Shown here one piece after another: positions 1 to 8,216 of a stretch of DNA of 32,360 bases. Within the stretch, counting starts at the first letter, position 1, and the number at the start of each line of letters is the position of its first letter. The DNA is from HGM04593 sp045589695 (GTDB taxonomy: Bacteria > Bacteroidota > Bacteroidia > Bacteroidales > Bacteroidaceae), in NCBI GenBank assembly GCA_045589695.1, contig JAZNPP010000014.1, positions 1 through 32,360 on the forward strand, given 5' to 3'. The translations under genes and the position numbers were made by a program. Below the pieces are notes generated by a model. The model did no database searches and was not told where the DNA came from. It saw only the letters and a program-made list of their open reading frames with translations.

Positions 1-84
1 TTGCGCCGCCAAGCGAGTTCCGGACACCCCAAAAATGTCAACTATGTTTTGCGTTAAGAAAACGACCATGTGCAGAGGTCTTTG

Positions 85-110
85 GTACTTTCTGTCGGCA
101 CAGAAAGTAC
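85..110. repeat. perfect 11-bp hairpin, REP-like palindrome candidate
   Basis: GTACTTTCTGT (85-95) and ACAGAAAGTAC (100-110) are exact reverse complements around the 4-base loop CGGC. It is followed by an A-rich run rather than T residues, so on the plus strand it does not look like an intrinsic terminator. Short palindromes of this general kind occur in many copies between genes in Bacteroidetes genomes. That this is one of them is inference, since only one copy lies in the window. Confidence 0.5.
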
Positions 111-272
111 AAGAAAACAACGACTACAAGAAGAATAAAAACAACAGGCTAAGGATAAATCGCAACAAGAATATAACATTCCGTCCCCCGCCAAGAAAGG
201 TTTGCCGGTCTGCGATATAATGCATTAACCGTTTATTACCGAAACGTTGCTGTAAGTCTTTTATTTTCGACA

Positions 273-310
273 AACGACAGGACGACCTTCTTTGGGGTCG
301 TCCTGTCGTT
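273..310 (-). terminator. strong hairpin downstream of rfbA
   Basis: A perfect 15-bp stem pairs 273-287 with 296-310 around an 8-base loop; the core arm is CGACAGGACGACC. It sits about 65 bases beyond the rfbA stop codon. Read on the minus strand it is followed by TTTGTCG, a weak T run, and read on the plus strand by TTATT. It may therefore act in both directions or protect the 3' end. Confidence 0.65.
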
Positions 311-374
311 ATTGCCGCATAGCGGTCTTTTATGCAATTGCCGGTCGCCGTAAAGGCTATAGCTGATGTCCGGC

Positions 375-1277
375 TCAGTCGATATTGGCTCCTGAACGTT
401 TTACCTCTTTGATTATTTTCATAAGGTACTGTCCGTACTGGTTCTTTATCATCGGGCCGGCAATCTCGGCCAGCTTTTCCTCGTCTATCCAGCCCTTGCG
501 GTAAGCGATGCCTTCGAGACACGCTATCTTGAGCCCTTGACGCTTTTCTATAACCTCTACGAATATCGACGCCTCGGCAAGGGAGTCGTGCGTGCCGGTG
601 TCGAGCCATGCGAAGCCTCGTTCGAGAGTCTGCACCTTGAGTTCTCCGTCGGCTAAGAAATGCTGGTTCACGGTGGTTATTTCAAGCTCGCCTCGTGCCG
701 ACGGCTTGATGTTCTTTGCGACATCAACGACTTTGTTGGGGTAGAAGTATAACCCTACGACCGCATAGTTCGACTTGGGGTTCTGCGGCTTCTCTTCAAT
801 AGACAGGCAGTTGCCTTCTTTGTCGAACTCGGCGACGCCGTAGCGTTCGGGATCGTCCACCCAGTAACCGAAAACCGTCGCCTTCCGCTCTTCTTCCGCT
901 GCACGTACAGCCTCGTGGAGCATTGCCGGAAATCCGTTGCCGTGGAAGATGTTGTCGCCCAGAATAAGGCATACCGAATCGTTGCCGATGAACTCTTCGC
1001 CAATGATGAATGCCTGCGCAAGGCCGTCGGGAGAGGGCTGTTCGGCATACTCGAACTTGACGCCATAGTCGCTACCATCGCCAAGCAACCGCTTGAAGCC
1101 GGGGAGGTCGTGCGGGGTCGATATGATAAGAATGTCCCTTATTCCGGCAAGCATCAGAACCGAAATAGGGTAGTATATCATGGGCTTGTCATATATGGGC
1201 AACATCTGCTTGCTTACCCCTTTCGTGATAGGGTAAAGGCGTGTGCCCGAGCCTCCGGCTAATACTATTCCTTTCAT
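375..1277 (-). CDS. rfbA: glucose-1-phosphate thymidylyltransferase RfbA
   Basis: This cytoplasmic enzyme joins glucose 1-phosphate and dTTP to make dTDP-glucose, the first step to dTDP-L-rhamnose for surface polysaccharides. The 300-residue length is normal for RfbA/RmlA. The nucleotide-binding signature GGSGTRLYPIT (residues 8-18) follows the starting MKGIVLA, and DKPMIYYPISVLMLAGI, FIGNDSVCLILGDNIFHG and the EEKPQNPKSNYAVVGLYFY segment are all family hallmarks. The ATG start needs no adjustment because the fold begins directly at it. It lies 6 bases after the nucleotidyltransferase/GHMP gene on the same strand, so the two are probably co-transcribed. The other rhamnose genes (rfbC, rfbD, rfbB) lie about 6 kb away on the opposite strand. 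Confidence 0.97.
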   Translation of the reverse strand: MKGIVLAGGSGTRLYPITKGVSKQMLPIYDKPMIYYPISVLMLAGIRDILIISTPHDLPGFKRLLGDGSDYGVKFEYAEQPSPDGLAQAFIIGEEFIGNDSVCLILGDNIFHGNGFPAMLHEAVRAAEEERKATVFGYWVDDPERYGVAEFDKEGNCLSIEEKPQNPKSNYAVVGLYFYPNKVVDVAKNIKPSARGELEITTVNQHFLADGELKVQTLERGFAWLDTGTHDSLAEASIFVEVIEKRQGLKIACLEGIAYRKGWIDEEKLAEIAGPMIKNQYGQYLMKIIKEVKRSGANID

Positions 1278-1283
1278 GGTGCG

Positions 1284-2420
1284 TTATTTACGTCTGATTC
1301 TAATCTGGATGGCTTTGTCAATAGGTTTGTCGTTTACAATGACAAGGTAGCCGCCGCCGCCTGCGCCGGTTATCTTGTAGCCTTTGACGGAATCCTTATA
1401 TTCGTTGATTGCCTTCTGAACGTGGTCCGATATCATATTGGGGAACATTGCCGTCTGTGCCATGAACGACTCCGTTGTGGCTTTGCCCCAAGCGTCAATG
1501 TCTTTGGCCTTAAGGGCATTCCAGCAATCTTCGGCGGCTACGGAAAGACGTTTAGCTCCCTCTTCGTCGATATGAGTGTCTGCCAGCACGTCGTACTGGC
1601 TGTCGCGCGGAGCCAATGGTATGAGCCATAGGTTCTTTTCAATGAAATCGAGAACGTCGGCGTCCTTTATGCTCTCTATGTTGTCGGGCCAATAGTTGTT
1701 GTTGTAGTTGAGCTTGTTCAAGCATGGCATTACAATGCCTATGGCGTCCTGTGAGCCGCTGATGTAGGGGCTGCCGGGAGGATTCTCGTAGCGGAACACC
1801 ATCTTTGCGAGTGTCTCGGGGTCTCCCTCGGGAATGTCGATGCGCCACATCTCGATAGCGGCTTTGCGTGACGATGTGCTCATGCCGCCGCGGTTGTTGA
1901 AGTCGTAGTCCGGCTCAATGCTTATGGTAAGGACAGGGCCGGGGAAGTACTTGCTGACATAGGGCTGGTCTAACCAACCGCCCGCAAGGTCTATGCGGTA
2001 TGGTATCTTGCACTCCTGGCGCAAGGCCGTGGTTGAACGTGCCGGAAGTCCCTCTTCGGGAATACGTTTGCTTACAACAAGTTCGATGCCGTTCTCTTCG
2101 CAGAAACGTTTCTTGCCAGGGGTGTATCCGTCGCTGTTTACGAAGAATATGTCCGGTTTCAACGCTTTCACGTCCTCGGCAAAGTCGAGAATGCCGCTTC
2201 CGCTGTTTATGAATGCGTCTTTCACATACCTGATAGCCTTGACCATGTATAGACGCTCCTGCTCTGTGTTGATTGTCTTGCGGTCCTTGAGGTCACGGAT
2301 TGTAGCGTCTGAACCGATGCCTACATAAAGGTCGCCGTGCGTCGCCGCCTCCTTGAAGAATGCCACATGTCCGGAATGGAGCATGTCGTAGCAGCCCGAA
2401 ACAAATACTTTCTTACTCAT
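1284..2420 (-). CDS. nucleotidyltransferase / GHMP-kinase-like fusion protein
   Basis: Two domains are visible in 378 residues. Residues 1-135 form an HxGH nucleotidyltransferase domain (HSGH at 15-18, preceded by GCYDML, with STTALR at 129-134), as in TagD, ethanolamine-phosphate cytidylyltransferase and the RfaE/HldE C-terminal domain. Residues 138-365 resemble the GHMP kinase family: PYRIDLAGGWLDQP (140-153), a GSQDAIGI motif (222-229) like the GxQD motif of heptose and fucose kinases, and the closing TGAGGGGYLV (351-360). The expected GLGSSSA P-loop is degenerate here (GGMSTSSRKAA, 178-188), so kinase activity is uncertain. Its position before rfbA suggests a role in making an activated sugar or alcohol for a surface glycan. 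The substrate is unknown, and I would not call it HldE or Fkp. Confidence 0.85.
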   Translation of the reverse strand: MSKKVFVSGCYDMLHSGHVAFFKEAATHGDLYVGIGSDATIRDLKDRKTINTEQERLYMVKAIRYVKDAFINSGSGILDFAEDVKALKPDIFFVNSDGYTPGKKRFCEENGIELVVSKRIPEEGLPARSTTALRQECKIPYRIDLAGGWLDQPYVSKYFPGPVLTISIEPDYDFNNRGGMSTSSRKAAIEMWRIDIPEGDPETLAKMVFRYENPPGSPYISGSQDAIGIVMPCLNKLNYNNNYWPDNIESIKDADVLDFIEKNLWLIPLAPRDSQYDVLADTHIDEEGAKRLSVAAEDCWNALKAKDIDAWGKATTESFMAQTAMFPNMISDHVQKAINEYKDSVKGYKITGAGGGGYLVIVNDKPIDKAIQIRIRRK

Positions 2421-2503
2421 TGTTTTTGTTTTAATGCACTCTCATTGCACTTGCGGCAGGACTGCCGGTCTTGTGTCTTGAGCATGCAAAGTGTTCAATA
2501 TTG

Positions 2504-2511
2504 CAAAGATA
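2504..2511 (-). promoter_or_regulatory. candidate -7 box for the sugar-activation pair
   Basis: On the minus strand this reads TATCTTTG, an exact match to the Bacteroidetes -7 consensus TAnnTTTG, about 84 bases upstream of the ATG at 2420. I see no clear TTG/TTTG -33 element at the usual distance, so the call rests on the -7 box alone. Confidence 0.45.
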
Positions 2512-2861
2512 TAATTTAAATTGATAAAATCTTATTTTTATAAATATGTTTTTGCCGTACATGTTTTGTCATTGTTAGCTGCTTGTTGCCTAATGTGATA
2601 TCCGTGTAAAAAAAGATTACCGTGATTTGCCTTTTTGTCACCTCTTTATTGCAAAGGCGGACGCTCGTATCGTTTCTGTTATACCTTATTAATTTAAATT
2701 ATTGATGCGTTTTTGTGAAAACTCCCGGTTTTCGGGTCTTTTTTGTGGCTGAATATGTTGTTTCGCAAGGTTTTGAGGAGTTTTATGCTGCTATTTTTTG
2801 CCCTTTTTGTGAAAAAAACACTTTTTTTTCGCTTTTGATGAAAAAAAAGCCTATTTATGTG

Positions 2862-2889
2862 TTGTTAATTGCGAATTTTGTTATCTTTG
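2862..2889 (+). promoter_or_regulatory. promoter of the histone-like gene
   Basis: TTG (2862-2864), 17 bases, then TATCTTTG (2882-2889) fits the Bacteroidetes housekeeping promoter. The predicted transcript start near 2896 leaves a leader of roughly 25 bases before the ATG at 2920. Confidence 0.65.
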
Positions 2890-2919
2890 TGCATCATTAA
2901 CCTTAATAACGAAAATATT

Positions 2920-3096
2920 ATGAAAGAACTTGTTGAGAAAATTCAGGAGACTTACGCTGCTTTCGCAGCTGACGCTAACGCTCAGGTAGAGAAGGGTAAC
3001 AAGGCTGCAGGTACACGCGCTCGTAAGGCTTCTTTGGAACTTGAGAAGGCTATGAAGGCTTTCCGTAAGGCTTCTATCGAGGCTGCAAAGAACTAA
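2920..3096 (+). CDS. histone H1-like DNA-binding protein (58 aa)
   Basis: The 58-residue product begins MKELVEKIQETYAAFAADA and is made of Ala, Lys and Glu with a basic helix (KGNKAAGTRARKASLEL, then KAMKAFRKASIEAAK). This matches the short histone-H1-like proteins widespread in Bacteroides and relatives, which are presumed to bind the nucleoid. The open frame extends upstream to 2869, but that extension lies over the promoter, so the ATG at 2920 is chosen. The gene has its own promoter and a strong terminator. Its codons are dominated by a few choices (GCT, AAG, CGT), which suggests high expression. The DNA-binding role is known of the family, not shown here. Confidence 0.88.
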   Translation: MKELVEKIQETYAAFAADANAQVEKGNKAAGTRARKASLELEKAMKAFRKASIEAAKN

Positions 3097-3120
3097 TAAG
3101 CTCTTTAGTATTTGCAAGTA

Positions 3121-3152
3121 ATAAAAGTCACATGCGTGGCTTTTATTTTTTT
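3121..3152 (+). terminator. intrinsic terminator of the histone-like gene
   Basis: ATAAAAGTCAC (3121-3131) pairs with GTGGCTTTTAT (3136-3146) around the loop ATGC, with one G-T wobble, and a T run follows. It begins 24 bases after the stop codon. Confidence 0.85.
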
Positions 3153-3464
3153 ATACATACATTCCGTCAGGGCTTGCATTCTGCCGCAAGTAATCAAACT
3201 CTAAGGGATTAGAGTTGTTTATTCCAATCGCGACCTGCCATTAATCCGTAGTCTTTTATTCTTCCTGTTGCCGTTCTATCGTCTGTTTTTTGTCGCCCGA
3301 AAGTTTCTAAACGCCCGGCTCAGGGAGTTTAATCGTTTATATGCAAGTTTGGACTTACTTGTTTTTGTTTGTAAATAATTTTCGTAAGACGAATTCTTTT
3401 CTTTGATAATCGGCTTCTTTTTTATTTCGTTATGAGCTAATTTTATATTAACTTTACAAAAGTT

Positions 3465-3497
3465 TGCGCATGCGTGCGTGCATGCATGCGTGTGTGT
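3465..3497. repeat. 33-base alternating pyrimidine-purine tract
   Basis: Every step from 3465 to 3497 alternates pyrimidine and purine, built of TG, CG and CA dinucleotides. Such tracts can adopt Z-DNA. Inside it CGCATGC (3467-3473) and GCATGCG (3484-3490) could also pair as a 7-bp stem. It ends 36 bases before the beta-galactosidase start codon, so it lies in the promoter or leader. Confidence 0.7.
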
Positions 3498-3533
3498 TGG
3501 GAAATTCATTATTAATATTATAACTGACTATCT

Positions 3534-6500
3534 ATGAAAAAAAGATTTGTTTTAGCGGCTATGGCGGTGTTCGCGCTGTCATCGGTATGCTTCGGGCAGA
3601 ATCTCGCCGGCTTTGCCTATGGCGAAGCTGAGGCTCCGCGAGGCTACGGTTACGTCAAAGGAATGGAAGCCGGCTTGGTTGAATGGGAATCTCCCGAGGA
3701 ACTTTCATTGAACAAAGAACAGCCTAAGGCTTGGTTTTTCCATTTCAAGAACGAGGACAACGCGCGCAAGGTGCTGCCCGAAAATAGTGAGTATTACATG
3801 TCGCTTGACGGCACATGGAGCTTCAATTGGGCCGCTAACCCCTGGGAGCGTCCTGCAGACTTCTTCAAAACTGATTATGATGTCTCATCATGGGATAGAG
3901 TGCAGGTGCCTATGAACTGGAACGTGTACGGCTTGCAGCCCGACGGCTCTCAGAAGTACGGTACTCCGATCTATGTGAACCAGCCTGTGATATTCCGTCA
4001 TCAGGTAATGGTGGGCGACTGGAAAGGCGGCGTTATGCGTGAGCCGGCTCCGCATCACACTACCTACAAGTTCCGTAATGAGGTCGGCTCGTACCGCCGT
4101 TCGTTCGTCGTTCCCGAGGACTGGAACGGCCGTGAGGTCTATTTGAACTTTGACGGCGTCGATTCTTTCTTCTATCTTTGGGTGAACGGCAAGTATGTAG
4201 GTTTCTCAAAAAACTCACGCAACCTTGCGTCGTTCAATATTACAAAGTATCTTGTCAAGGGCGAGAATGTGGTAGCCGTTGAGGTTTATCGTAACAGCGA
4301 CGCCTCATTCCTTGAATCGCAGGACATGTTCCGTCTGCCGGGTATCTTCCGCACCGTTTCATTGACTTCGAGAAACACTTTGGAGATTCGTGACTTGCGT
4401 GTGCGCACTGAACTTGACGACAATTATATAGATGCTGTCGCCAATATCGAAGTGGACTTGCGAAACATGACTAAGAAGGCTGCCAAGAACTACAAGGTCA
4501 AGGCACAGCTTTACAAGAACGAACTTTACAGCGACGACAATGAGATTGTAGAGGGCGCCGCGGCTGTCGAGGCCGTCACGCTTGTCGGCAAGGGAGAGAC
4601 CCTTACCGTGAAAATGCCTCTTGCTGTGGCTGACCCCGCTAAGTGGAGCGCCGAAGAGCCTAACCGTTATACTCTTGTTGTCAGCCTGCTCGACAAAAAA
4701 GGCAATGTCGTGGAAATGGCTTCGACATACATGGGCTTCCGCGAGGTTGAGATACGTGACACTAAGGCCGAGGACGACGAGTTCGGCTTGGCAGGGCGTT
4801 ACTACTATCTTAACGGCAAACCAATCAAGATGAAGGGCGTGAACCGCCACGAAAACAATCTTGAAAGAGGACATGCGATTACACGCGAGCAGATGGAAAA
4901 AGAGGTCATGCTCATGCTGCAAGGAAACATCAACCACGTGCGTAACGCTCACTATCCCGACGCTCCTTATTGGTACTACCTGTGCGATAAGTACGGTATA
5001 TATCTCGAAGACGAAGCTAACATAGAGAGCCACCAGTATTATTACGGAAAAGAGTCTCTGTCTCACGTTCCCGAGTTCCGTAACGCGCACGTCGCGCGTG
5101 TAATGGAGATGGCGCACGCTACGATAAATTCTCCGTCTGTTTGTATATGGTCGCTCGGTAACGAGGCCGGCCCCGGCATCAACTTCGTAAAAGCTTACGA
5201 GGCATTGAAGGCTTTTGACGTTTCACGTCCTGTGCAGTATGAACGTAACAACGATATCGTGGATATGGGTTCTAACCAGTATCCTTCTATCGGTTGGACC
5301 CGTGAGGCCGTAAAGGGCAAGATGGGCATAAAGTATCCTTTCCACATCTCGGAGTACGCTCACTCAATGGGTAATGCGGCAGGTAATCTCATCGATTATT
5401 GGGAGGCTATCGAAAGCACGAACTTCTTTGTCGGCGCTGCGATATGGGACTGGACGGACCAGGCTTTCTGGAATGTGGACCCGAAGACCGGCGACAGATA
5501 CATGGGTTACGGCGGAGACTTTGGCGACCGTCCTAATGACCACACATTCTGCATGAACGGTATAATGTTCCCCGACCATAGTCCGAAACCTCAGTATTTC
5601 GAGGTAAAGAAGGTTTACCAGAACGTCGGCATCAAATTGCTCGGAAACGGTGAGGTCGAGATATTCAACAAACGCTATTTCAACTCTCTTTGCGACCTTG
5701 ACGTGAAGGTGTCGCTCTGGGAGGACGGAAAACGGATTGACTCATATTATATGCCGGACATGAGCATCGCGCCGCGTACAGCGAAGAGCTTCAAACTCAA
5801 GTTCGCTCCCTCTAATTTCAAGGCTGGCAAGGAGTACTTTGTAAAGGTGCAACTGTTGCTCAAGAAGGATATGCCCTGGGCTAAGAAAGGCTATGTGCAG
5901 ATGGAAGAGCAGCTGTTGCTGCAAGAGGCCGTAAAGAGCCTTCTGCTTGCCGACGACGCAAAGAACGGCGGAAAGGTAACGGTGAAGGAGAACAAGGCCG
6001 ACGCTACAACAGAAATTACCGGCGAGGGCTTTGCGGTATCATTCAATAACAATACCGGTCTTTTAGACAATGCCGTTTACGGCAATACTACAGTGTTCGA
6101 GAAGGGCAGCTCCATGACTTTGAGCGCTTATCGTGCCCCGGTAGACAATGACATCTGGGCATGGAACCGTTGGTATTCTTTGGGCCTCTATGACCTTAAG
6201 GACGAGGTTCTCTCTTTCGTGTCAAAGAAGAACAATGACGGCACTGTCGTGCTGCAGTATATCGTACGCACTCAGGCTAAGCATCCGGGCCGTCGTATCA
6301 AGAACGACGACAACAGTTTTACCGTGAAAGACGACGAACGTGAACTCGGCGAAAATGAATTCCATTTCGTCTCTAACAGAATATGGACAATATACCCCGA
6401 CGGCTCTGTCGAACTGAACAGTTCTGTTACCGGCAGCGATGCCAACGCTATGCTGGCGCGTATCGGCTACATGCTGCAGCTGCCTGCGGAACTCAAGAAC

Positions 6501-7583
6501 TATACCTATTACGGCCGTGGTCCGTGGAACAATTACAACGACCGCCGTACAGGCGCTTTCATTCAGCAGTACAGCAGTACGGTTGCCGACCAGTTCGTTC
6601 ATTTCCCCAAACCGCAGGACATGGCTAACCGTGAGGAGGTACGTTGGGCCGCTCTTACGGACGACAACGGCAATGGTGTTATATTCGTGAGAACAGGCTC
6701 TCTCTCAACATCGGTTTTGCCCTGGAACGACATTGAGCTTACTGAAGCCGCTCACCCGTATCAATTGCCGGCTTCGTCGGGTACATGGCTGCACCTCGAC
6801 AGCAAGGTGAACGGTCTCGGCGGCAACAGCTGCGGTCAGGGCGGTCCGTTGGAAAATGACCTTGTAAAGGCTGGCAACAACAATGTCGGCTTCATAATGC
6901 GTCCTGTAAAGGCCGGAGACAACTATACGGCTTTGGCCGATGTGGCTCCTTCGGGCGTTCTGCCTGTTGTCATCAAACGTGACGTTCTCGGTACAGTGAC
7001 AATGAGCTGCGAGAAAGAGAATGCCGAGATATACTACAGAATAGGCAAGAACGGCAAGAAGACGCTTTATACAGAGCCCGTAAACATGAGCAAGGGCGGT
7101 GAGATTACTGTATGGGAAAAGGCTACACCTGCTTTGGCGGCCACATATTCTTACGACGAGATAACATCAATTCCTATTACGGTAGCTTTCTGCTCAAGCC
7201 GTGAGCCGGGCGAGGGCGCCGAAAGAATGCTCGACGGCGACCCCACGACAATATGGCATACGATGTATTCGGTGACTGTAGCCAGCTATCCTCACTGGAT
7301 TGATTTCGACGCCAACGAAGAGGTGATGATAAAGGGCTTCAAGTATATGCCTCGTCAGAATGGCGACAACGGTAATATCAAGGATTACCAACTGCAGGTA
7401 AGCCGTGACGGCAAGACTTGGAGCGAGCCTGTAGCGAAAGGCAAGTTCCCCTACAGCTCAGACAAGCAGACCGTACTGTTCGAAAAACCTGTGAAAGCGC
7501 GCTTCGTACGCTTTACGGCGCTTAGCTCACAGAACGGACAGGACTTCGCTTCGGGCGCAGAATTTGAACTTATTAAGGAGTAA
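3534..7583 (+). CDS. secreted GH2 beta-galactosidase with F5/8-type C-terminal domain
   Basis: This is a large (1349 aa) glycoside hydrolase family 2 enzyme that probably removes terminal beta-galactose from complex glycans. A signal peptide (MKKRFVLAAMAVFALSSVCFG) directs it across the inner membrane; no lipobox is present. The order is sugar-binding jelly roll (about 60-275), Ig-like domain (about 277-405), TIM barrel (about 407-700), beta-galactosidase small-chain region (about 830-1125, with YRAPVDND), a chitobiase-C-like segment (about 1150-1200) and an F5/8 type C/CBM32-like domain (about 1210-1349, with MLDGDPTTIWHT). The catalytic residues appear intact: acid/base E544 in SLGNEAG and nucleophile E607 in ISEYAHSMGN. 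It stands alone between two parts of the rhamnose pathway, with a terminator after it. Beta-galactosidase is the best-fitting activity, but GH2 enzymes vary in specificity. Confidence 0.93.
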   Translation: MKKRFVLAAMAVFALSSVCFGQNLAGFAYGEAEAPRGYGYVKGMEAGLVEWESPEELSLNKEQPKAWFFHFKNEDNARKVLPENSEYYMSLDGTWSFNWAANPWERPADFFKTDYDVSSWDRVQVPMNWNVYGLQPDGSQKYGTPIYVNQPVIFRHQVMVGDWKGGVMREPAPHHTTYKFRNEVGSYRRSFVVPEDWNGREVYLNFDGVDSFFYLWVNGKYVGFSKNSRNLASFNITKYLVKGENVVAVEVYRNSDASFLESQDMFRLPGIFRTVSLTSRNTLEIRDLRVRTELDDNYIDAVANIEVDLRNMTKKAAKNYKVKAQLYKNELYSDDNEIVEGAAAVEAVTLVGKGETLTVKMPLAVADPAKWSAEEPNRYTLVVSLLDKKGNVVEMASTYMGFREVEIRDTKAEDDEFGLAGRYYYLNGKPIKMKGVNRHENNLERGHAITREQMEKEVMLMLQGNINHVRNAHYPDAPYWYYLCDKYGIYLEDEANIESHQYYYGKESLSHVPEFRNAHVARVMEMAHATINSPSVCIWSLGNEAGPGINFVKAYEALKAFDVSRPVQYERNNDIVDMGSNQYPSIGWTREAVKGKMGIKYPFHISEYAHSMGNAAGNLIDYWEAIESTNFFVGAAIWDWTDQAFWNVDPKTGDRYMGYGGDFGDRPNDHTFCMNGIMFPDHSPKPQYFEVKKVYQNVGIKLLGNGEVEIFNKRYFNSLCDLDVKVSLWEDGKRIDSYYMPDMSIAPRTAKSFKLKFAPSNFKAGKEYFVKVQLLLKKDMPWAKKGYVQMEEQLLLQEAVKSLLLADDAKNGGKVTVKENKADATTEITGEGFAVSFNNNTGLLDNAVYGNTTVFEKGSSMTLSAYRAPVDNDIWAWNRWYSLGLYDLKDEVLSFVSKKNNDGTVVLQYIVRTQAKHPGRRIKNDDNSFTVKDDERELGENEFHFVSNRIWTIYPDGSVELNSSVTGSDANAMLARIGYMLQLPAELKNYTYYGRGPWNNYNDRRTGAFIQQYSSTVADQFVHFPKPQDMANREEVRWAALTDDNGNGVIFVRTGSLSTSVLPWNDIELTEAAHPYQLPASSGTWLHLDSKVNGLGGNSCGQGGPLENDLVKAGNNNVGFIMRPVKAGDNYTALADVAPSGVLPVVIKRDVLGTVTMSCEKENAEIYYRIGKNGKKTLYTEPVNMSKGGEITVWEKATPALAATYSYDEITSIPITVAFCSSREPGEGAERMLDGDPTTIWHTMYSVTVASYPHWIDFDANEEVMIKGFKYMPRQNGDNGNIKDYQLQVSRDGKTWSEPVAKGKFPYSSDKQTVLFEKPVKARFVRFTALSSQNGQDFASGAEFELIKE

Positions 7584-7591
7584 GCAGCTTA

Positions 7592-7630
7592 AAGCCATAA
7601 GGGGGCTCACCCCTTATGGCTTGTTTTGCT
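7592..7630 (+). terminator. intrinsic terminator between GH2 gene and rfbC
   Basis: AAGCCATAAGGGG (7592-7604) and CCCCTTATGGCTT (7610-7622) form a perfect 13-bp stem around the loop GCTCA, followed by GTTTTGCTTTT. It lies 9 bases after the GH2 stop and only 22 bases before the rfbC start. I see no TAnnTTTG box between the hairpin and rfbC. Confidence 0.88.
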
Positions 7631-7644
7631 TTTAAAGGTTTCTT

Positions 7645-8214
7645 ATGGAGGTAATCAAAACAGACATAGAAGGTGTTGTAATAATAGAACCGCGTATATT
7701 CAGCGACGAGAGAGGCTATTTCTATGAGTCGTTCTCGCAGCGTGAGTTCGAGGAGAAGGTATGTAAGACGACATTTGTGCAGGATAACCAGTCAAAGTCT
7801 TCGTACGGCGTTGTGCGAGGTCTTCATTTTCAGAAGCCGCCATACTGCCAGAGCAAACTGGTGCAGTGCATAAAGGGCGCTGTGCTTGACGTGGCGGTAG
7901 ATTTACGCAAGGGCTCTCCCACGTTCGGCAAGCATGTAGCTGTCGAACTGACAGAGGAGAATCATAGGCAGTTCTTCGTGCCCCGAGGCTTCGCGCACGG
8001 CTTTGCCGTGCTGAGCGAAGAGGCAGTCTTCCAGTACAAGTGCGATAACTTCTACTGCAGGGAGAGCGAGGGCTCTGTCGCATGGGACGACCCGCAGCTT
8101 GCGATTGACTGGAGAATTCCGGCCGAAAAGGTGATACTTTCCGAAAAGGACAAGCTCGGCAAGAACATTGCCTGTGCGGAGTTCCTGTTCGACTATAACG
8201 AAAACCTGTATTGA
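7645..8214 (+). CDS. rfbC: dTDP-4-dehydrorhamnose 3,5-epimerase RfbC
   Basis: This cytoplasmic cupin enzyme epimerises dTDP-4-keto-6-deoxyglucose at C3 and C5, the third step to dTDP-L-rhamnose. The 189-residue length is typical. Recognisable segments are FSDERGYFYESF (19-30), VRGLHFQKPP with the likely catalytic His61, K71, VPRGFAHGF (112-120), and YKCDNFY with the likely catalytic Tyr131. The start at MEVIKTDIEGVVIIEP matches the family N-terminus. It is first in a tight plus-strand group, rfbC-rfbD-rfbB, with its stop 2 bases before the next ATG. Confidence 0.96.
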   Translation: MEVIKTDIEGVVIIEPRIFSDERGYFYESFSQREFEEKVCKTTFVQDNQSKSSYGVVRGLHFQKPPYCQSKLVQCIKGAVLDVAVDLRKGSPTFGKHVAVELTEENHRQFFVPRGFAHGFAVLSEEAVFQYKCDNFYCRESEGSVAWDDPQLAIDWRIPAEKVILSEKDKLGKNIACAEFLFDYNENLY

Positions 8215-8216
8215 TT

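Larger units (their letters stand above)
1..374. other. noncoding flank downstream of rfbA
   Basis: No convincing gene is seen here. The stretch holds a perfect short hairpin (85-110) and a longer terminator-like hairpin (273-310). A 61-codon plus-strand reading frame (35-220) is rich in Lys, Asn and Arg, has no recognisable domain and runs through the first hairpin, so I do not call it a gene. The window begins inside this region, so whatever lies upstream is unknown. Confidence 0.6.
2421..2919. other. AT-rich divergent intergenic region
   Basis: This 499-base stretch separates the minus-strand sugar gene pair from the plus-strand histone-like gene. It is AT-rich with many T runs and holds promoter elements for both sides, described separately. 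No convincing gene or RNA is seen. A 61-codon frame at 2715-2900 runs over the promoter and is rejected. Confidence 0.6.
3097..3533. other. intergenic region upstream of beta-galactosidase
   Basis: This 437-base stretch holds the histone-like gene's terminator (3121-3152), a second small hairpin (AACTCTAA 3197-3204 / TTAGAGTT 3209-3216, loop GGGA) and the alternating tract at 3465-3497. TAACTTTA at 3449-3456 is a weak -7 candidate for the beta-galactosidase gene, one base off consensus and without a clear -33. No gene is supported. Confidence 0.55.

Noticed and set aside
35..220. 61-codon plus-strand frame, Lys/Asn/Arg-rich
   Set aside because: It crosses a perfect palindrome, has no family resemblance and no promoter is seen. 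It is most likely a chance frame in a noncoding repeat.
124..609. 161-codon minus-strand frame overlapping rfbA
   Set aside because: It overlaps the well-supported rfbA in another frame and continues through the terminator hairpin. Arg/Ser-rich composition is typical of a shadow frame.
4359..5117. 252-codon frame antisense to the GH2 gene
   Set aside because: It lies wholly inside the GH2 coding sequence, has no domain and no signals of its own.
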